From: Oribacterium asaccharolyticum ACB7
GTDB taxonomy: Bacteria > Bacillota > Clostridia > Lachnospirales > Lachnospiraceae
Assembly: GCF_000238075.1 (NCBI RefSeq)
Contig: NZ_JH414505.1
Location: 336,863 to 400,862 of the forward strand
Direction: 5' to 3'
Length of the DNA stretch: 64,000 bases
Shown here: piece by piece, positions 38,050-47,823 of the stretch
Position numbering within the stretch: the first letter of the stretch is position 1
How the letters are laid out: each line of letters starts with the position of its first letter
Made by a program: the position numbers and the translations under genes
The notes under the pieces: model-generated
The model's database searches: none
Told to the model about the DNA's origin: nothing
What the model saw: the letters and a program-made list of their open reading frames with translations, nothing else

Positions 38050-38082
38050 ATTCGGTCACCTCCGATTCGGTTACTTCCGAAT
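38050..38082 (-). promoter_or_regulatory. Hairpin pair around the RBS of DUF234 copy A
   Basis: Minus strand: ATTCGG-6 bases-CCGAAT forms a perfect hairpin. The second CCGAAT-like arm downstream can instead pair across AGGTGA, placing the RBS in a loop. The arrangement is preserved at 59818-59850. A TATGAT -10 box lies just upstream in both copies. Confidence 0.5.
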
Positions 38083-38132
38083 AAAAATTATCATATCCTT
38101 TTTAAGATGTAAAGCCAAAGAAGGAAAAGAGT

Positions 38133-38214
38133 AGGGACTGTAAAAAATCAAAAGAGTTTCTAAGCAATATAGGTCTGAAATTCTCTTCATTATTTTAATT
38201 TTTTTACAGCCCTT
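38133..38214. repeat. Palindromic element, short form (core deleted)
   Basis: The outer arms GGGACTGTAAAAAATCAAAA and their complement ending TTTTTTACAGCCC enclose a single inner arm GCAATATAGGTCTGAA, identical to the one at 29933-29948. It lies directly after purD and may act as the pur operon terminator. Confidence 0.75.
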
Positions 38215-38224
38215 TGTCCTTGTC

Positions 38225-39469
38225 CTATTCCACCGGAATCCCGATATCCTTTCTGTATGTTGCTCCTTCGAAATGGATTTCTCCGATATGGGCATAAATC
38301 TTCTCCCGGCAGGCGGAAAGGCTGTCTCCCATGGTGGTGACGGAGAGCACTCTTCCTCCGTCGGAATAGGCTGCACCCTCTTCCAGGACAGTATTGTTAT
38401 GGTAAACAAAGATAGTCGGCTCGGTAATTTCTCCCGTAATCTGCTTATGCTTTTCATAGGCGTGAGGATAGCCCTTGGAGGTCATCACCACCGTCATACA
38501 AGCTTCCTCCGACCACTGAAAGTCTTCCCTACGGAGACTACCGGAAATCACCTTATCCATAAGAAGCAGTAAATCACTCTTGAGCCTTGGCAAGATTACC
38601 TCTGTCTCCGGATCTCCAAAACGGACGTTAAATTCCAGAATCTTCGGCTCTCCCCCCATTATCATAAATCCGATAAAAAGAATGCCGCTGTACTGAAGCC
38701 CCTCCTGCTCCAGTCCATAGGATATCTTCTTAAGAACCTTTCCAATCTTCTCCTTTAATTCCGCATTAAACAGCTCGTTGGGAGAATAACAGCCTACCCC
38801 GCCGGTATTGTCCCCCAGGTCTCCGTCATAGATTCGTTTATAGTCCCTCGCCGATTCCAAAGGAAATAGCTGATTTCCGGATACCACGCAAAGAAGGGAT
38901 GCCTCTTTTCCATCCAGAAATTCCTCTATGACCACCTTCTTCGCTTCTTCTCCGAAAATCTTTTTCACAAAAAGATCCTCTAAATACTGCCTTGCTTGCG
39001 CTAGCTCCTGAAAAATCCCCACACCCTTTCCGGCGCAGAGGCCGTCCGCCTTAATCACAAGGGGATAGGAAAAGTCCTGCAACGCCTCCACCGCTTCTTC
39101 ATAAGAAAATACCGTTTTGTACCGGGCAGTGGGTAAGTCATATTTCTCCAGGAAACGCTTCGTAAAATCTTTGCTTCCCTCCAATTGCGCAGCCTTTTTT
39201 TTCGGGCCGAATGCTTTTACGCCTACCCCTTCCAGTTCATCCACAAGGCCTTCGCACAAGGGCTTTTCCGGGCCGACAACAACAAAGTCCACGTGCTCCT
39301 TTGCAAATCTTACTATTTCCTCGTTGTTCCCAAGGGAAAGATTCTCTGCATAGCGGGCTGTCCCCGCATTTCCCGGACAGCAATACAGCTTTTCGCAGAG
39401 CGGACTTTCCTGCAACTTTTTACAGAGCGCATCCTCCCGACCGCCATTTCCCACAACCAATACGCGCAT
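38225..39469 (-). CDS. purD: Phosphoribosylamine-glycine ligase
   Basis: GARS joins glycine to phosphoribosylamine using ATP (IMP pathway step 2). The ATP-grasp protein of 414 residues starts MRVLVVGNGGREDAL and has ADGLCAGKGVGIF, GDNTGGVGCYSP and the metal-binding NVRFGDPETEVILPRL. RBS GGGAGG lies 6 bases before the ATG. It is the last gene of the pur operon, 136 bases after purH. Confidence 0.97.
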   Translation of the reverse strand: MRVLVVGNGGREDALCKKLQESPLCEKLYCCPGNAGTARYAENLSLGNNEEIVRFAKEHVDFVVVGPEKPLCEGLVDELEGVGVKAFGPKKKAAQLEGSKDFTKRFLEKYDLPTARYKTVFSYEEAVEALQDFSYPLVIKADGLCAGKGVGIFQELAQARQYLEDLFVKKIFGEEAKKVVIEEFLDGKEASLLCVVSGNQLFPLESARDYKRIYDGDLGDNTGGVGCYSPNELFNAELKEKIGKVLKKISYGLEQEGLQYSGILFIGFMIMGGEPKILEFNVRFGDPETEVILPRLKSDLLLLMDKVISGSLRREDFQWSEEACMTVVMTSKGYPHAYEKHKQITGEITEPTIFVYHNNTVLEEGAAYSDGGRVLSVTTMGDSLSACREKIYAHIGEIHFEGATYRKDIGIPVE

Positions 39470-39605
39470 GGTCTACCTCCCATTGTTAAGTCATGGAATC
39501 TTGATTCCTGAAAACCTGAATACCTCAAAACTTATTCCCTTGAAATCTGCGTTCCTTGACATCAGAATCCCATGGAATCCACATTCCTCCAATTCTTCTT
39601 TTCTC

Positions 39606-41123
39606 TTAGTGTCTGAAATGCCGAATATGAGTCATCACCAAAGCAATCCCGTACTGATCGCAGAGTGCAATCACTTCCGGATCCTTCACGGAGCCTCCTG
39701 GCTGGATTGCCGCACGGATGCCGTGTTTCTGCAAAAGCTCCACCGTATCGGCAAAGAAGAAGCCGTCGGAGGCAAGAACCGCCCCGGAGTGTTTGCCTTC
39801 TCCATGGGAAAGGGCATCCTCCACTGCCCAGGTGCGTCGTACCTGGCCCTGACCGATTCCGAGAGTCGCGCCGTCTTTCACCAGTACCGCACCATTGGAA
39901 GCAACCATTTTTACCGCCTTAAATCCAAAAAGCAAATCCCGCATTTCCTCTTCTGTGGGCTTCCGCGCACTGACCACTTCCATTTCTTCCGAAAGATCCG
40001 CATTGTCATAATCCTGTACCAGAATGCCTCCCAGCACTTCTTTCACTGTCTTCTTTGGAAGGGAGAAGGTGGACAAGTTCGGCATCACAATCACCCGAAG
40101 ATTTTTCTTTTCTTCCAAAATGGCAAGGGCCTCTTCCTCATAAGCCGGTGCAATCACAATTTCCATAAAGAAGGAATGTAAGACTTCTGCAATATGCTTG
40201 GTCACCGGTCGATTCAAGGCGAAAATTCCTCCGAAGAGAGAAGTTGCATCACAGGCATAGGCCTTATCGAAGGCTTCATCAATCGTTTCCCCGATTCCTA
40301 TTCCGGCAGGATTGTTATGCTTGGTGCCCACCACTGCCGGCTCGGAAAATTCCTTTACAAAGCGAACCGCATTATACATATCCGTATAATTATTGTAGGA
40401 CAGCTCCTTTCCGTGAAGCTGCTTCCACTCTGCCGGATTCTCCTCGTATACCTTCTCGTAAAATGCGGCATTCTGGTGGGGATTCTCCCCATATCTTAGG
40501 CTTGTGCCCAAGCGATAGCTCATGCTCAGGTACTCCGGAGCGGATACAGAAAGCCGATTATTAAAGTACTCTGCAATCAAAGCATCATAATAGGCGGTAT
40601 AACGGAAGGCCTTTGCCGCCATTTGCTCCCGATAAGAGAGGTCATTTTTTCCCTCCCGAAGGCGAAGAAGCACCTCTTCATAATCTCCTGCATCGGTCAC
40701 CACAAGAACATCCCGAAAGTTCTTTGCCGCGGCGCGAATCATGGAAGGTCCGCCGATATCGATATTTTCCACCTGCTCTTCCTCACTTACCCCTTCCCTC
40801 TTAAGTACCTTTTCAAAGGGATAAAGATTGTTTACCACAAGGTCAATGGAGTCGATTCCCAGTTCTTCCACGGTTTTTTGATGCAATGCGCTTTCTCTTC
40901 GATACAGGATTCCGGCATGGATGCGGGGATGCAGCGTCTTCACCCTCCCATCCAAAATTTCCGGAAAACCGGTCAGTTCGGAAACCTCTTTCACTTCCAC
41001 TTCTTTTTTCAATAATTGATAGGTTCCCCCCGTGGAAATCAGCTGAAAGCCCAGATCCTTTAAGCCTTTACAAAATTCCACAATGCCACTCTTGTCAAAC
41101 ACACTGATTAATGCAGTTTTCAT
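39606..41123 (-). CDS. purH: AICAR transformylase/IMP cyclohydrolase
   Basis: This bifunctional enzyme catalyses the last two steps to IMP. Residues 1-200 are the cyclohydrolase (MGS-like) domain (ALISVFDKSGIVEF, STGGTYQLL, GRVKTLHPRIHAGIL). The rest is the formyltransferase with YGENPHQNAAFYE and GTKHNNPAGIG, ending THIRHFRH. I use the ATG at 41123 (505 residues), which overlaps the purN stop in ATGA and has GGGAGG upstream, rather than a TTG-type start 60 bases further up. Confidence 0.97.
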   Translation of the reverse strand: MKTALISVFDKSGIVEFCKGLKDLGFQLISTGGTYQLLKKEVEVKEVSELTGFPEILDGRVKTLHPRIHAGILYRRESALHQKTVEELGIDSIDLVVNNLYPFEKVLKREGVSEEEQVENIDIGGPSMIRAAAKNFRDVLVVTDAGDYEEVLLRLREGKNDLSYREQMAAKAFRYTAYYDALIAEYFNNRLSVSAPEYLSMSYRLGTSLRYGENPHQNAAFYEKVYEENPAEWKQLHGKELSYNNYTDMYNAVRFVKEFSEPAVVGTKHNNPAGIGIGETIDEAFDKAYACDATSLFGGIFALNRPVTKHIAEVLHSFFMEIVIAPAYEEEALAILEEKKNLRVIVMPNLSTFSLPKKTVKEVLGGILVQDYDNADLSEEMEVVSARKPTEEEMRDLLFGFKAVKMVASNGAVLVKDGATLGIGQGQVRRTWAVEDALSHGEGKHSGAVLASDGFFFADTVELLQKHGIRAAIQPGGSVKDPEVIALCDQYGIALVMTHIRHFRH

Positions 41124-41725
41124 ACTTTTTCCTCCCGAATAAAGGCACGTTCTCCCTGCCAAAACACCCGATCTTCCAAACACGCTCTCACAGCAGACGG
41201 TAGAATGCGATGCTCCACTTCCAAGACCTTTCCGGCAATCTCTTCCGGACCCTCTGCTTCCAAAACGGGAACCACCTCCTGTAGTAGGATTGCCCCGCCG
41301 TCCACTACCTCACTGACAAAATGCACCGTCGCACCGGTCCATTTCACTCCGGCGCGATACACCGCCTCATGCACCCGCATCCCGTAAAACCCGGGGCCGG
41401 AGAAGGCAGGAATCAGAGAAGGATGAATATTTACAATATGCCGGGGAAAATGGCGGATTAGCTCCGGAGATAGAATCTTTAAAAAGCCGGCGAGCACAAT
41501 CCACTCCACTTCTCTCTTTTTCAACTCTTCCAAAAGCGCGCTGTCATAGTCCCCTTTCGGAAGCACCATAGTCTCTATCCCCTTCCTCTTCGCTCTTTCC
41601 AGTCCATAGGCATCCCCCCGACTGGAAACCACAAGGCGGATTATGCCGCTCTTTTCATGCACCGAATCGATAAGGGACTGTAGATCCGTTCCTCCTCCCG
41701 AAATAAATACTGCTATTTTCTTCAT
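41120..41725 (-). CDS. purN: Phosphoribosylglycinamide formyltransferase
   Basis: GART transfers a formyl group from 10-formyl-THF to GAR. The 201-residue protein has SGGGTDLQSLID, the catalytic NIHPSLIPAFSGPGFYG and a late DGGAILLQE segment. ATGA overlaps join it to purL before and purH after. In the N-terminal loop Thr-Asp replaces the more usual Ser-Asn (GGGSNLQ), a mild oddity. Confidence 0.96.
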   Translation of the reverse strand: MKKIAVFISGGGTDLQSLIDSVHEKSGIIRLVVSSRGDAYGLERAKRKGIETMVLPKGDYDSALLEELKKREVEWIVLAGFLKILSPELIRHFPRHIVNIHPSLIPAFSGPGFYGMRVHEAVYRAGVKWTGATVHFVSEVVDGGAILLQEVVPVLEAEGPEEIAGKVLEVEHRILPSAVRACLEDRVFWQGERAFIREEKV

Positions 41726-44700
41726 TTTGCTCCCTTAAAATACTGTACTCCGCTGTAAAACAGATTCTGGGGATTCGGAATTCGACGATTCCGATACAGT
41801 CCCTCGCCATAGCGTTCGCTGTGTCCCATTTTCCCGAGGATCAAGCCGTCTTCCGAAACCATGCCCTCGATACCGTACAAAGAGCCGTTCGGGTTGAACT
41901 TTCCGTTCAGACTTGCATTTCCGTCAAAGTCCGCATACTGGAACGCCGCAAGATGCTTCCACTTCTCAATGGATTTTCCTACAAGCTTCCCTTCGCCATG
42001 AGAAAAGACCACGTCATGCATCTCTCCTATACGGAAATGCCGTGTCCACGCACTGTTCGTATTGGACACCCTGGTAAAGGCGGTAGTGGATACATGGTGC
42101 ATGCAATCATTATGGTACAGCGTTAAATCCTCCTCACTGAGATCCCGAATCTCTCCATAGGGAAGTAAGCCGGATTTTAAGAGGGCCTGGAAGCCGTTAC
42201 AGATTCCAAGAATGAGGCGCTTTTTCTTTAAATGGCTATGAACCGCCTCTTTCACCTTCTCATTTCTCAGGAAATTCACAATAAACTTGGCAGAGCCGTC
42301 CGGCTCATCTCCGCTGGAAAAGCCGCCCACAAGCATCAGGATATGAGCGCTATCCAGCTTCTCCACAAACTCTTCCATGCTTTCCTTTAAATCCTGCTCT
42401 CTTTTATTCCGGATAATGACCGTCTCCACCTCTGCTCCCTCCTTTTGGAAGGCGCGGGCGCTGTCATACTCGCAATTCGTTCCCGGAAAGACAGGAATCA
42501 GGACTTTCACCTGCTCCACCTTTTCCGGAGAGAAAAACTCTCTTTCCGTCTCTTTGGACAGGTTCTCACAATTTCCCTTCTCCAAATTCACATACTCCGG
42601 ATAAAGCTTTTCAAAGGTGCCGGTATAGGCTCTCCGCAAAGTCTTCTTATCCAATGGCTCACCATTCGCAAGAATGTCCTCTTCCACCGTTCCGATCTTA
42701 CGGAAAGGCAGGTCGGAAGCACTCGCCTCAATAACCATGGAGCCCGGCTGAAAGTCTGCAAGGTCTTCCATCGTGACGTGAAAACCTAAATCATTTCCTA
42801 CTGCCATCTTGTAAAGGGCGGAAAAGGCGGAACCTTCCTCTAAAACATAGACGGAGCAGACCTTCTTTTCTGTAATGTAGCGGTGCAGGAGATCATACTG
42901 CGCTACCGTCTCCGCTATATTCGGAAAGCCTCTCTCGTCCTTAACGAGCGGCAAGAAATAAAGGGTGTTTCCGCAGTTTTTCAGCTCCGGTGTAAGCACC
43001 TCTTCTATTTTCACCGTACTGCAAGCAAAGGAAATCAAAGTTTCTACCACATGGAGATCATTAAAGGTACCGGACATACTGTCCTTTCCCCCGATAGCGG
43101 AGATTCCCAAGGCTCTCTCGGCGTGCAATGCGCCCAGTAACGCTTCCGTCGCCATGCCCCACTTCTTGCTATCTGTTCCCAGCTTCTCGAAGTACTCCTG
43201 ACAGGAAAGATAGAGGGTCTTTCTGTCTCCTCCTACCGCATAGACCTTTGCCACGGAGAGAAGAACCGAATAAAGCGCGGATAAAAAGGGAGAATAGTGG
43301 GAAATCTTCGGAATAAAGCCGTAAGTTAAAACGGTCGCCACATCACTATCAAATCCAAGAGTGGGAAGCGCCTGTACGGAAGCCTGCACCGGCGTTAATT
43401 CTTCCTTTCCCGTAAAGGGCATCAGCACCGTTGTTGCCCCGATACTGCTGTCAAAGTTCGTAGCAAGCCCCTTCTGAGACGCCACATTTTTCTCTGAAAG
43501 TTCTTTTACAGCGTCGTCTTTATGAAAGCCATGATGGAGGAATGGATTCTCCTCAGGGTGATCTATTAAAACAGCCTCTCTATGCTGCCGTACCCCGGAG
43601 GTCTCCAGGAAAGAGGCCTTTAAATCCACCACCTTTTCCTTTCCCATAAACATTTCCAGTCGATTTCGATCGGTTACCGTCGCCACATGGGCATATTCGA
43701 TATTTTCCTCTTCACAGGCTTTTACGAAAGAAGTGTAGTCCTTTTCCGAAACCACCACCGCCATTCTTTCCTGGGATTCACTAATGGCAATTTCCGTGGC
43801 ATTTAAGCCCTGATACTTGAGAAGCACCTTGTCCAGATGAATCTCCATTCCGGGACTGATTTCTCCAATAGCAACGGCAACCCCGCCGGCACCGAAATCA
43901 TTACATTTTTTAATCAGGCGGGAGACTTCCGGACGACGGAAAAGTCTTTGTATCTTCCGCTCTTCCGGCGCATTTCCCTTCTGTACCTGGGAAGCCATGG
44001 TGTGAAGAGAGGCACTGGTATGCACCACACTGGAGCCGGATGCACCCTGGATGCCGTCCCGACCGGTTCGACCGCCGATTAAAACCACAATATCCCCCGG
44101 CGCGGGAAGCTCTCTTCGCACATTTTCAACCGGACTTGCCCCCACTACCGCGCCCACCTCCATGTGCTTTGCCACATAGGAATCATCGTACAATTCCCGG
44201 ACGAAACTCGTGGCCAGGCCGATTTGATTTCCGTAAGAGGAATAGCCCTGCATGGCTTTCTTCGAAATCTCCGCCTGAGGAAGCTTATTGGAAAGGGTCT
44301 TTTCCCGCCCTTCCAGCACATTTCCCGCTCCGCTGATCCGCATCGCCTGATAAACGAAGCTCCGTCCGGATAAGGGGTCTCGAATCGCTCCGCCGATACA
44401 GGTACTGGCTCCCCCGAAGGGCTCAATTTCCGTCGGATGATTGTGGGTTTCATTTTTAAACTGAATGAGCCACTGCTCTTCCTTCCCATCATGCTCTACG
44501 GTCGTAAAGAAGGAACAGGCATTGTTCTCGGAACTGACTTCCACGGTCTGATCCTTTAGAATGAGCCGATGATACTTTCCCACAATGGTCGCCATATCCA
44601 TAAGAGTAATCGGTTTCTCCGTCCCCAGTTCCTTTCGAAGGCTCAGGTATTCCTGCATGGCCTCTTCCATTTCCTTCTGAAAATGCTTAGACTCCACGGA

Positions 44701-45393
44701 AATCTTATCCAGCTCCGTCTCAAAGGTAGTATGCCGACAGTGGTCACTCCAGTAGCAATCCAATACGTAAAGCTCCGTTTCGCTTGGGTCTCTTTCTTCT
44801 ACCCTGAAAAATTCCTGAATAAAGAGAAGGTCTTCCATCAAAAGGGAAAGATTCATCTCTGTCTTTAAAGCAGCAAGTTCTTCTCTTCCGAGCCTACGGA
44901 AACCGCTCATATCCCGCATTTCTTTTCTCTCTGCATCCGGCGAGAAAGAAAGAAGGGACATGTCCTTCTCTTGGGACTCAATGGGATTCACCAGATATTT
45001 AGAAATCTTCTCCAATTCCGAGGGATTAAGAACCCGGTCAAAAACAAGCAAGGTTCCGGAGCGCACAAATGCCTTACTTTCCGCATCCAGGAGTCGAATA
45101 CACTGCATCGCACTGTCTGCCCGCTGGTCAAATTGTGCCGGCAAGGTTTCATAAGCAAAATAAAAGCCTTCCTGAAGCGGCAGCTCTTCGAAAACTTCGT
45201 TCACCATTACCTCGGAAAACACGGACTGCTCCGCCCGTTTCAATACTTCTTCTTCAATAGAATACACGTCATAAATCTGATAAATGGCTGCGCTTTTCAC
45301 AGGGATAGAAAGGCTGCGGAACAATTCCTCTACCAGTTTTTCCTCTTCCTGCCGGTACTGCTCTCTCTTTCGCACAAAAATACGTTTATCCAT
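41722..45393 (-). CDS. purL: Phosphoribosylformylglycinamidine synthase, single-chain
   Basis: FGAM synthase converts FGAR to FGAM with glutamine. The 1223-residue single-chain form joins a PurS-like N-terminus, two AIRS-type halves (DCYWSDHCRHTTF, NETHNHPTEIEPFGGASTC and GGRTGRDGIQGAS) and a C-terminal class-I glutamine amidotransferase (VFPGTNCEYDSARAF, nucleophile Cys in LGICNGFQALL, late His-Gly-Glu in SHGEGK). Single-chain PurL is usual in Clostridia as well as Proteobacteria. Start is the ATG at 45393 with AAGGTGG close by. Confidence 0.97.
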   Translation of the reverse strand: MDKRIFVRKREQYRQEEEKLVEELFRSLSIPVKSAAIYQIYDVYSIEEEVLKRAEQSVFSEVMVNEVFEELPLQEGFYFAYETLPAQFDQRADSAMQCIRLLDAESKAFVRSGTLLVFDRVLNPSELEKISKYLVNPIESQEKDMSLLSFSPDAERKEMRDMSGFRRLGREELAALKTEMNLSLLMEDLLFIQEFFRVEERDPSETELYVLDCYWSDHCRHTTFETELDKISVESKHFQKEMEEAMQEYLSLRKELGTEKPITLMDMATIVGKYHRLILKDQTVEVSSENNACSFFTTVEHDGKEEQWLIQFKNETHNHPTEIEPFGGASTCIGGAIRDPLSGRSFVYQAMRISGAGNVLEGREKTLSNKLPQAEISKKAMQGYSSYGNQIGLATSFVRELYDDSYVAKHMEVGAVVGASPVENVRRELPAPGDIVVLIGGRTGRDGIQGASGSSVVHTSASLHTMASQVQKGNAPEERKIQRLFRRPEVSRLIKKCNDFGAGGVAVAIGEISPGMEIHLDKVLLKYQGLNATEIAISESQERMAVVVSEKDYTSFVKACEEENIEYAHVATVTDRNRLEMFMGKEKVVDLKASFLETSGVRQHREAVLIDHPEENPFLHHGFHKDDAVKELSEKNVASQKGLATNFDSSIGATTVLMPFTGKEELTPVQASVQALPTLGFDSDVATVLTYGFIPKISHYSPFLSALYSVLLSVAKVYAVGGDRKTLYLSCQEYFEKLGTDSKKWGMATEALLGALHAERALGISAIGGKDSMSGTFNDLHVVETLISFACSTVKIEEVLTPELKNCGNTLYFLPLVKDERGFPNIAETVAQYDLLHRYITEKKVCSVYVLEEGSAFSALYKMAVGNDLGFHVTMEDLADFQPGSMVIEASASDLPFRKIGTVEEDILANGEPLDKKTLRRAYTGTFEKLYPEYVNLEKGNCENLSKETEREFFSPEKVEQVKVLIPVFPGTNCEYDSARAFQKEGAEVETVIIRNKREQDLKESMEEFVEKLDSAHILMLVGGFSSGDEPDGSAKFIVNFLRNEKVKEAVHSHLKKKRLILGICNGFQALLKSGLLPYGEIRDLSEEDLTLYHNDCMHHVSTTAFTRVSNTNSAWTRHFRIGEMHDVVFSHGEGKLVGKSIEKWKHLAAFQYADFDGNASLNGKFNPNGSLYGIEGMVSEDGLILGKMGHSERYGEGLYRNRRIPNPQNLFYSGVQYFKGAK

Positions 45394-45516
45394 AGTCCAC
45401 CTTTTCCCACATATTAATTACCGGAAATCCTCCGGCGTCTATTCAATTGTCACTTCTTCGGTGCCTACCGAATGTTCACTTTTCCTGCGGCTACTAAATG
45501 CTCACTTCTACGGCGG

Positions 45517-46533
45517 CTACTGAATGGTCACTTCTCCCTTTCCCCGAACAACTTCTCCGATTCGCCTTGCCTCCGGGAGCATGGATAAAACTTTCTTCTC
45601 GTCCTCTTTCCTTACAAAAAGGGTAAAGCCTACCCCCATATTGAAGGTGCCAAACATTTCCTCCCGACTTAATTCTCCCCACTCCTGCAATTTGCTGAAA
45701 ATAGGAAGACGGGGCAAAGCGCTTTCGTCGATTAGCACCGAAAGTCCTTCCGGTAAAACCCGGGGCAGATTCTCCGGGAATCCTCCTCCGGTAATGTGGG
45801 CCATGGCGTGTACATCTACCGTATTGAGCACCGGAAGCACTTCCCGAACATAGATGCGAGTCGGTTCCAATAAAATATCTGCCAGGCTTTTTCCGGAAAT
45901 CTGCTCCTTTTCCAAATCCAAGTGCATCTTGTCAAAAATGATTTTCCGAACCAGAGAAAAACCGTTGCTGTGGATTCCGGAAGAGGGAAGTGCCAGGATA
46001 AGATCCCCTTCCTTCACTTTCTGCTTGCCGTCAATAATCTTCTCCCGGTCAACAATCCCCACAGCAAATCCGGCAAGGTCATAGTCCTCCTCCCGATACA
46101 CCCCAGGCATCTCCGCGGTCTCTCCTCCGATTAACGCCGCTCCTGCTCTTTTACAACCTTCCGCAACCCCTTCCACAATCCCTGCCATCTTCTCTGCGTG
46201 GAGTTTTCCGCAGGCAATATAATCTAAGAAAAATAAGGGTTTTGCTCCCTGACAGAGAATGTCGTTCACGCACATTGCCACACAGTCAATGCCGATGGTC
46301 TTGTGTCTATCCAGCTTCTGCGCCAGTACCACTTTTGTTCCCACACCGTCTGTACCGGATACCAGAACAGGATGGGAAAGCTTCTCCTCTTCCAAGGAAA
46401 ACAGACCTGAAAAGCCCCCCAAATCCGATAAAACACCGGGAGTATAGGTCTCTTTGATAAACTTCTTAATCAGTCCCACCTCTTTATAACCCTGCTCTTT
46501 GTCGACTCCCGCCTCCTTATAGCTTAGTGCCAT
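45517..46533 (-). CDS. purM: Phosphoribosylformylglycinamidine cyclo-ligase
   Basis: AIR synthetase closes the imidazole ring of FGAM. The 338-residue protein shows LVSGTDGVGTKVVLAQ, GIDCVAMCVNDIL, GGETAEMPG and THITGGGFPENLPR-like AHITGGGFPENLPR. Its start overlaps the end of purF by 10 bases, with GAGGAGG immediately upstream. 123 bases with short direct repeats of ATTCACTT-type sequence separate it from purL. Confidence 0.97.
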   Translation of the reverse strand: MALSYKEAGVDKEQGYKEVGLIKKFIKETYTPGVLSDLGGFSGLFSLEEEKLSHPVLVSGTDGVGTKVVLAQKLDRHKTIGIDCVAMCVNDILCQGAKPLFFLDYIACGKLHAEKMAGIVEGVAEGCKRAGAALIGGETAEMPGVYREEDYDLAGFAVGIVDREKIIDGKQKVKEGDLILALPSSGIHSNGFSLVRKIIFDKMHLDLEKEQISGKSLADILLEPTRIYVREVLPVLNTVDVHAMAHITGGGFPENLPRVLPEGLSVLIDESALPRLPIFSKLQEWGELSREEMFGTFNMGVGFTLFVRKEDEKKVLSMLPEARRIGEVVRGKGEVTIQ

Positions 46534-47813
46534 ACCGCCTCCTCTTGGAAAATATCCACTCCTGTAAAATATTTTTCATAATAGCCCTTGTTACCGCAGC
46601 AATCTTCCAGTCCCTCCAGACTCAGATAATAGAGGCTGTCACAGCCGATATAGTCCCGAACCTCTTCTACCGTCTTGTTGTAGCCAATCAGCTGCTCGTT
46701 TTTCGGAATATCAATCGCATAGATATCGTTGGAAACCACCTTGGGGCTGGCAACCCGGATATGGACTTCCTTTGCCCCGGCATCCTTTAAAATCTTAATG
46801 ATTCTCTTCATGGTCGTCCCCCGGACGATGGAATCATCTACCAGAATCACCCGTTTATCCTGCAGGTTTTCTTTAATCGCATTTAACTTGATATTGACAC
46901 TGCTGACTCTTTCTTCCTGTGTGGGTTTTATGAAGGTTCTTTGAATGTATCGATTCTTCAAAATTCCGTCCACGAAGGGAATGCCTGATGCCTTCGCATA
47001 GCCTTTCGCGGCAATCAAACCGGAATCGGGAGAGCCGATGACGATATCCGCCTCTGTGGGGCACTCCTCATAGAGCCGCTCTCCCGTCTTATAGCGCGCC
47101 TGATAAACGCTCACCCCGTCGATAATGGAATCATGGCGTGCAATATAAATCATCTCAAAGAGGCAGAGATGGTGGGGCTTCTTAGAAAAATGATGAACGG
47201 AATAATCCCCATTTTCTACAAGAACTATTGTTCCCGGTTCTACATCCTGTAGAAACTCCCCATTCATCGCATCCAAGGCACAGCTTTCGGAAACGGCAAT
47301 AAAGGTATCCTGTAACTTCCCGAAACACATCGGTTTTATGCCGTAAGGATCTCTGGCAATCAGCATTTTCCCCTCATCAATGTAAATGAGATTATAGGTT
47401 CCCTTTAAGCTTTCCATATAGTCCTGAAAGCTCTCTAAGGGGCCGTTTATCTTATTCACAAGCTCGCAGAAATTAAAATTTCGATTTAAGATGGTGCCGT
47501 CCAGGGCAATCATGGAGTTGCCATGGTCTGTCTGGTAAACGAAGGGCATCATCGGCTCATATTTGGTATTGTGGGAAAAAAGATATTTCACAAAACCGAT
47601 ACCGGCCGATCCGCAGATATCCTCGATAATCTGTTGGTTTAGTACTTCTGAAAGCATGCCCTTCCGCTTTAATTCACAGACTCTTTGCCCCTCCATGGTA
47701 GTGATGCCGAACCCCTCCTGTCCCCTATGCTGCAATGCATAGAGTCCCACCTCCAGAAGGTCGGTAATATCGTTCTTTTTATCAAAAGAAAAAATGCCGC
47801 ACAGTCCGCTCAC
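46524..47813 (-). CDS. purF: Amidophosphoribosyltransferase
   Basis: PurF makes phosphoribosylamine from PRPP and glutamine, the committed step. I place the start at the GTG at 47813 (MSGLCGIFSF), because AGGAGG lies 6 bases upstream and this gives a four-residue propeptide before the nucleophile Cys, as in maturing PurF enzymes. A TTG 30 bases further up is less likely. The PRPP site is VILVDDSIVRGTT. The 430-residue length is slightly short for the family. It follows purE by 10 bases. Confidence 0.96.
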   Translation of the reverse strand: MSGLCGIFSFDKKNDITDLLEVGLYALQHRGQEGFGITTMEGQRVCELKRKGMLSEVLNQQIIEDICGSAGIGFVKYLFSHNTKYEPMMPFVYQTDHGNSMIALDGTILNRNFNFCELVNKINGPLESFQDYMESLKGTYNLIYIDEGKMLIARDPYGIKPMCFGKLQDTFIAVSESCALDAMNGEFLQDVEPGTIVLVENGDYSVHHFSKKPHHLCLFEMIYIARHDSIIDGVSVYQARYKTGERLYEECPTEADIVIGSPDSGLIAAKGYAKASGIPFVDGILKNRYIQRTFIKPTQEERVSSVNIKLNAIKENLQDKRVILVDDSIVRGTTMKRIIKILKDAGAKEVHIRVASPKVVSNDIYAIDIPKNEQLIGYNKTVEEVRDYIGCDSLYYLSLEGLEDCCGNKGYYEKYFTGVDIFQEEAVWH

Positions 47814-47823
47814 ATCGCACCTC

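Noticed and set aside
36570..38114. DUF234 cassette as an insertion sequence
   Set aside because: No transposase, terminal inverted repeats or target-site duplications could be seen at either copy.
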